Shown piece after piece: positions 62,649 to 64,000 of a DNA stretch of 64,000 nucleotides. The notes beneath the pieces are model-generated. The model was not told the origin of the DNA. It saw only the letters and a list, made by a program, of their open reading frames with translations, and ran no database searches. This DNA is from Frateuria soli. Its GTDB lineage: Bacteria; Pseudomonadota; Gammaproteobacteria; Xanthomonadales; Rhodanobacteraceae. Both the position numbers and the translations under genes were made by a program. Within the stretch, counting starts at the first letter, position 1; each line of letters begins with the position of its first letter. The DNA is taken from positions 62,001 to 126,000 of the forward strand of contig NZ_CP088252.1 of the NCBI RefSeq assembly GCF_021117385.1. Direction: 5' to 3'.

Positions 62649-64000
62649 ATGGCCGACCCCAAAGAAGCACGCGTCCCCGACATCGGCGGCCACGACAACG
62701 TGCCGGTGATCGAAGTGCTGGTGAAGGCCGGCGACCGCGTCGAGAAGGAGCAGAGCCTGATCACGCTCGAGTCCGACAAGGCGACCATGGAGGTCCCCTC
62801 GCCCTTTGCGGGCGTGGTGAAGGAGGTCAAGCTCAAGGTCGGCGACGAAGTGTCCGAGGGCGCGTTGATCGCGGTGATCGAGGCCGAGGGCGCGGCACCG
62901 GCCCCGGCGAAGGCGCAAGCGGCCGCCGCGCCGCTCGCCTCCGCCCAGCAGGCCAGGGCCGCCGAGCCGCGTTCGGGCAAGGGTGCCATCGAGGAGGCGT
63001 CGCCGCAGCCGCCCCCCGCCGGACCGGCCGCGGGCGGCGGCGTGCGCGAGGCTCGCGTGCCCGACATCGGCGGCCACGACAACGTGCCGGTGATCGAGGT
63101 GCTGGTGAAGGTCGGCGACACCGTCGCCAAGGACCAGAGCTTGATCACGCTGGAGTCGGACAAGGCCACCATGGAAGTGCCCGCGCCGTTCGAGGGCGTG
63201 GTCAAGGAACTCAAGCTCAAGGTGGGCGACGAGGTATCGGAGGGCGCGGTGATCGCGCTGATCCAGACCGGCGCCGCGGCGCCGGCCGTCCCCGCACCGT
63301 CGCCCCAGGCCTCGCCGGACGCGCAGTCCGCCACCGGCCTGCCGGTCAGCGGCGGTGGTCCCAGGGAGTCCGGACAACCCGCGCCGGTCGGCGGCCGCAG
63401 CGTGCAGCCGGGCAACGTGCCCGAGGGCGACGTCGCGCCGCGCGCACGCCCGCCGGTGGACGCCAAGGTGATCATGCCGGGCGACGCGCCCTACGCCAGT
63501 CCGGCGATCCGCGCCTTCGCGCGCGAGCTGGGCGTGGACATCGCCCAGGTCAAGGGTTCCGGCCGCGGCGGGCGCATCCAGCGCGAGGACGTCAATGCCT
63601 ACGTCAAGCACGCGCTGGCCTCCGGGGCGCGTCCGGTGCAGGGCGCGCCGGTGACCGCCGGTGGCGGGCTCAACCTGCTGCCGTGGCCCAGGGTGGATTT
63701 CTCCAAGTTCGGCCCGGTCGAGGAGAAGCCGCTCACCCGCATCCAGAAGATTTCCGGCGCCAACCTCGCGCGCAACTGGGCGATGATCCCGCACGTCACC
63801 CAGCACGAGGACGCGGACATCACCGAGCTGGAGGCGTTCCGCAAGCAGCTCGGCGCCGAGAACAAGGACTTGAAGGTCACCCCGCTGGTGTTCCAGATCA
63901 AGGCGGTGGTCGCGGCGCTGAAGCAGTTCCCGCAGTTCAACGCCTCGCTGGACGAGACCGGCGAGAAGCTGGTCCTCAAGAAGTACTTCCACATCGGCAT
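62649..64000 (+). CDS. aceF: Dihydrolipoamide acetyltransferase, PDH E2 (partial)
   Basis: 450 codons to the window edge. Two lipoyl domains (Lys44 and Lys172, each in ESDKATMEVP) are joined by an Ala/Pro linker. They are followed by a peripheral-subunit-binding domain (about 280-316; YASPAIRAFARELGV and GRIQREDVNAYV) and the start of the catalytic acetyltransferase domain (RIQKISGANLARNWAMIPHV). E. coli AceF has three lipoyl domains; two is common elsewhere. AceF carries the acetyl group from E1 to CoA. aceE lies 24 kb upstream; lpd may follow beyond the window. Confidence 0.96.
   Translation, partial: MADPKEARVPDIGGHDNVPVIEVLVKAGDRVEKEQSLITLESDKATMEVPSPFAGVVKEVKLKVGDEVSEGALIAVIEAEGAAPAPAKAQAAAAPLASAQQARAAEPRSGKGAIEEASPQPPPAGPAAGGGVREARVPDIGGHDNVPVIEVLVKVGDTVAKDQSLITLESDKATMEVPAPFEGVVKELKLKVGDEVSEGAVIALIQTGAAAPAVPAPSPQASPDAQSATGLPVSGGGPRESGQPAPVGGRSVQPGNVPEGDVAPRARPPVDAKVIMPGDAPYASPAIRAFARELGVDIAQVKGSGRGGRIQREDVNAYVKHALASGARPVQGAPVTAGGGLNLLPWPRVDFSKFGPVEEKPLTRIQKISGANLARNWAMIPHVTQHEDADITELEAFRKQLGAENKDLKVTPLVFQIKAVVAALKQFPQFNASLDETGEKLVLKKYFHIG

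Overview
The window is a GC-rich bacterial chromosome segment (roughly 68-70% G+C by eye). Gene content points to a gammaproteobacterium of the Xanthomonadales (Lysobacterales), most likely Rhodanobacteraceae (Dyella/Rhodanobacter/Luteibacter-like). The reasons are ftsX followed closely by rpoH, a DUF3247 protein (a family I know mainly from Xanthomonas relatives), aceE and aceF at separate loci, several small Xanthomonadales-type envelope proteins, and many REP/REPIN palindromes of the GTAGGAGCCCACTTGTGGGC type. I saw no prophage, intact insertion sequence, CRISPR array, rRNA or tRNA gene. Genus-level placement is inference.

Layout. 1-2.9 kb: the ftsX tail, a two-receiver response regulator, ung and rpoH. 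rpoH is preceded by a perfect CIRCE element that overlaps a sigma-E-like promoter. 3.1-7.7 kb (minus strand): priA, a type II NADH dehydrogenase and transaldolase. Upstream of priA lies an inverted pair of consensus DnaA boxes. 8-16.7 kb: DUF3667 protein, MATE exporter, sppA, a small lipoprotein, an SDR, a DUF4124-like protein, DegV and AMP nucleosidase. 17-25.3 kb: a same-strand cluster of a ThDP enzyme, an enolase-superfamily enzyme, a very large FAD/Fe-S D-2-hydroxyacid dehydrogenase, a PPC/DUF296 protein, a sensory-rhodopsin-transducer-like (ASRT) protein and an SDR. This is the best candidate in the window for an under-described metabolic or stress module. 25.3-26.2 kb: four tandem copies of a ~230-bp unit that carries a REPIN plus the 3' end of a glutaredoxin/A-type/rhodanese fusion gene.

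27-38.5 kb: SGNH hydrolase, an intergenic array of short ATGGAACCG repeats, an aminotransferase, rsgA, a QEGLA-motif metallopeptidase, maeB, a glycosyltransferase and aceE. The aceE gene carries an in-frame insertion that looks derived from a repeat. 38.7-46.3 kb: an MFS transporter, a frameshifted thiC remnant, DUF883, a secreted esterase, an arginine-deiminase-like hydrolase, a second MFS transporter and DUF3247. 46.3-57.8 kb: an acyltransferase divergent from a membrane LytTR regulator, then many small envelope or stress proteins (lipoproteins, ferritin-like, UspA, YihY, two DUF2884 paralogues, DUF2383, DUF924, DUF2845, MscS). 57.9-62.4 kb (minus): an ABC ATPase and an ABC permease fused to an M1 peptidase. 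62.6 kb to the end: aceF, cut by the window edge.

Working together: central carbon metabolism is well represented. maeB yields pyruvate and NADPH, aceE and aceF oxidise pyruvate, the PoxB-like enzyme may give a second pyruvate exit, transaldolase serves the pentose phosphate pathway and Ndh feeds electrons to quinone. Protein and stress homeostasis is represented by rpoH, sppA, UspA, the ferritin-like protein and the glutaredoxin-rhodanese fusion.
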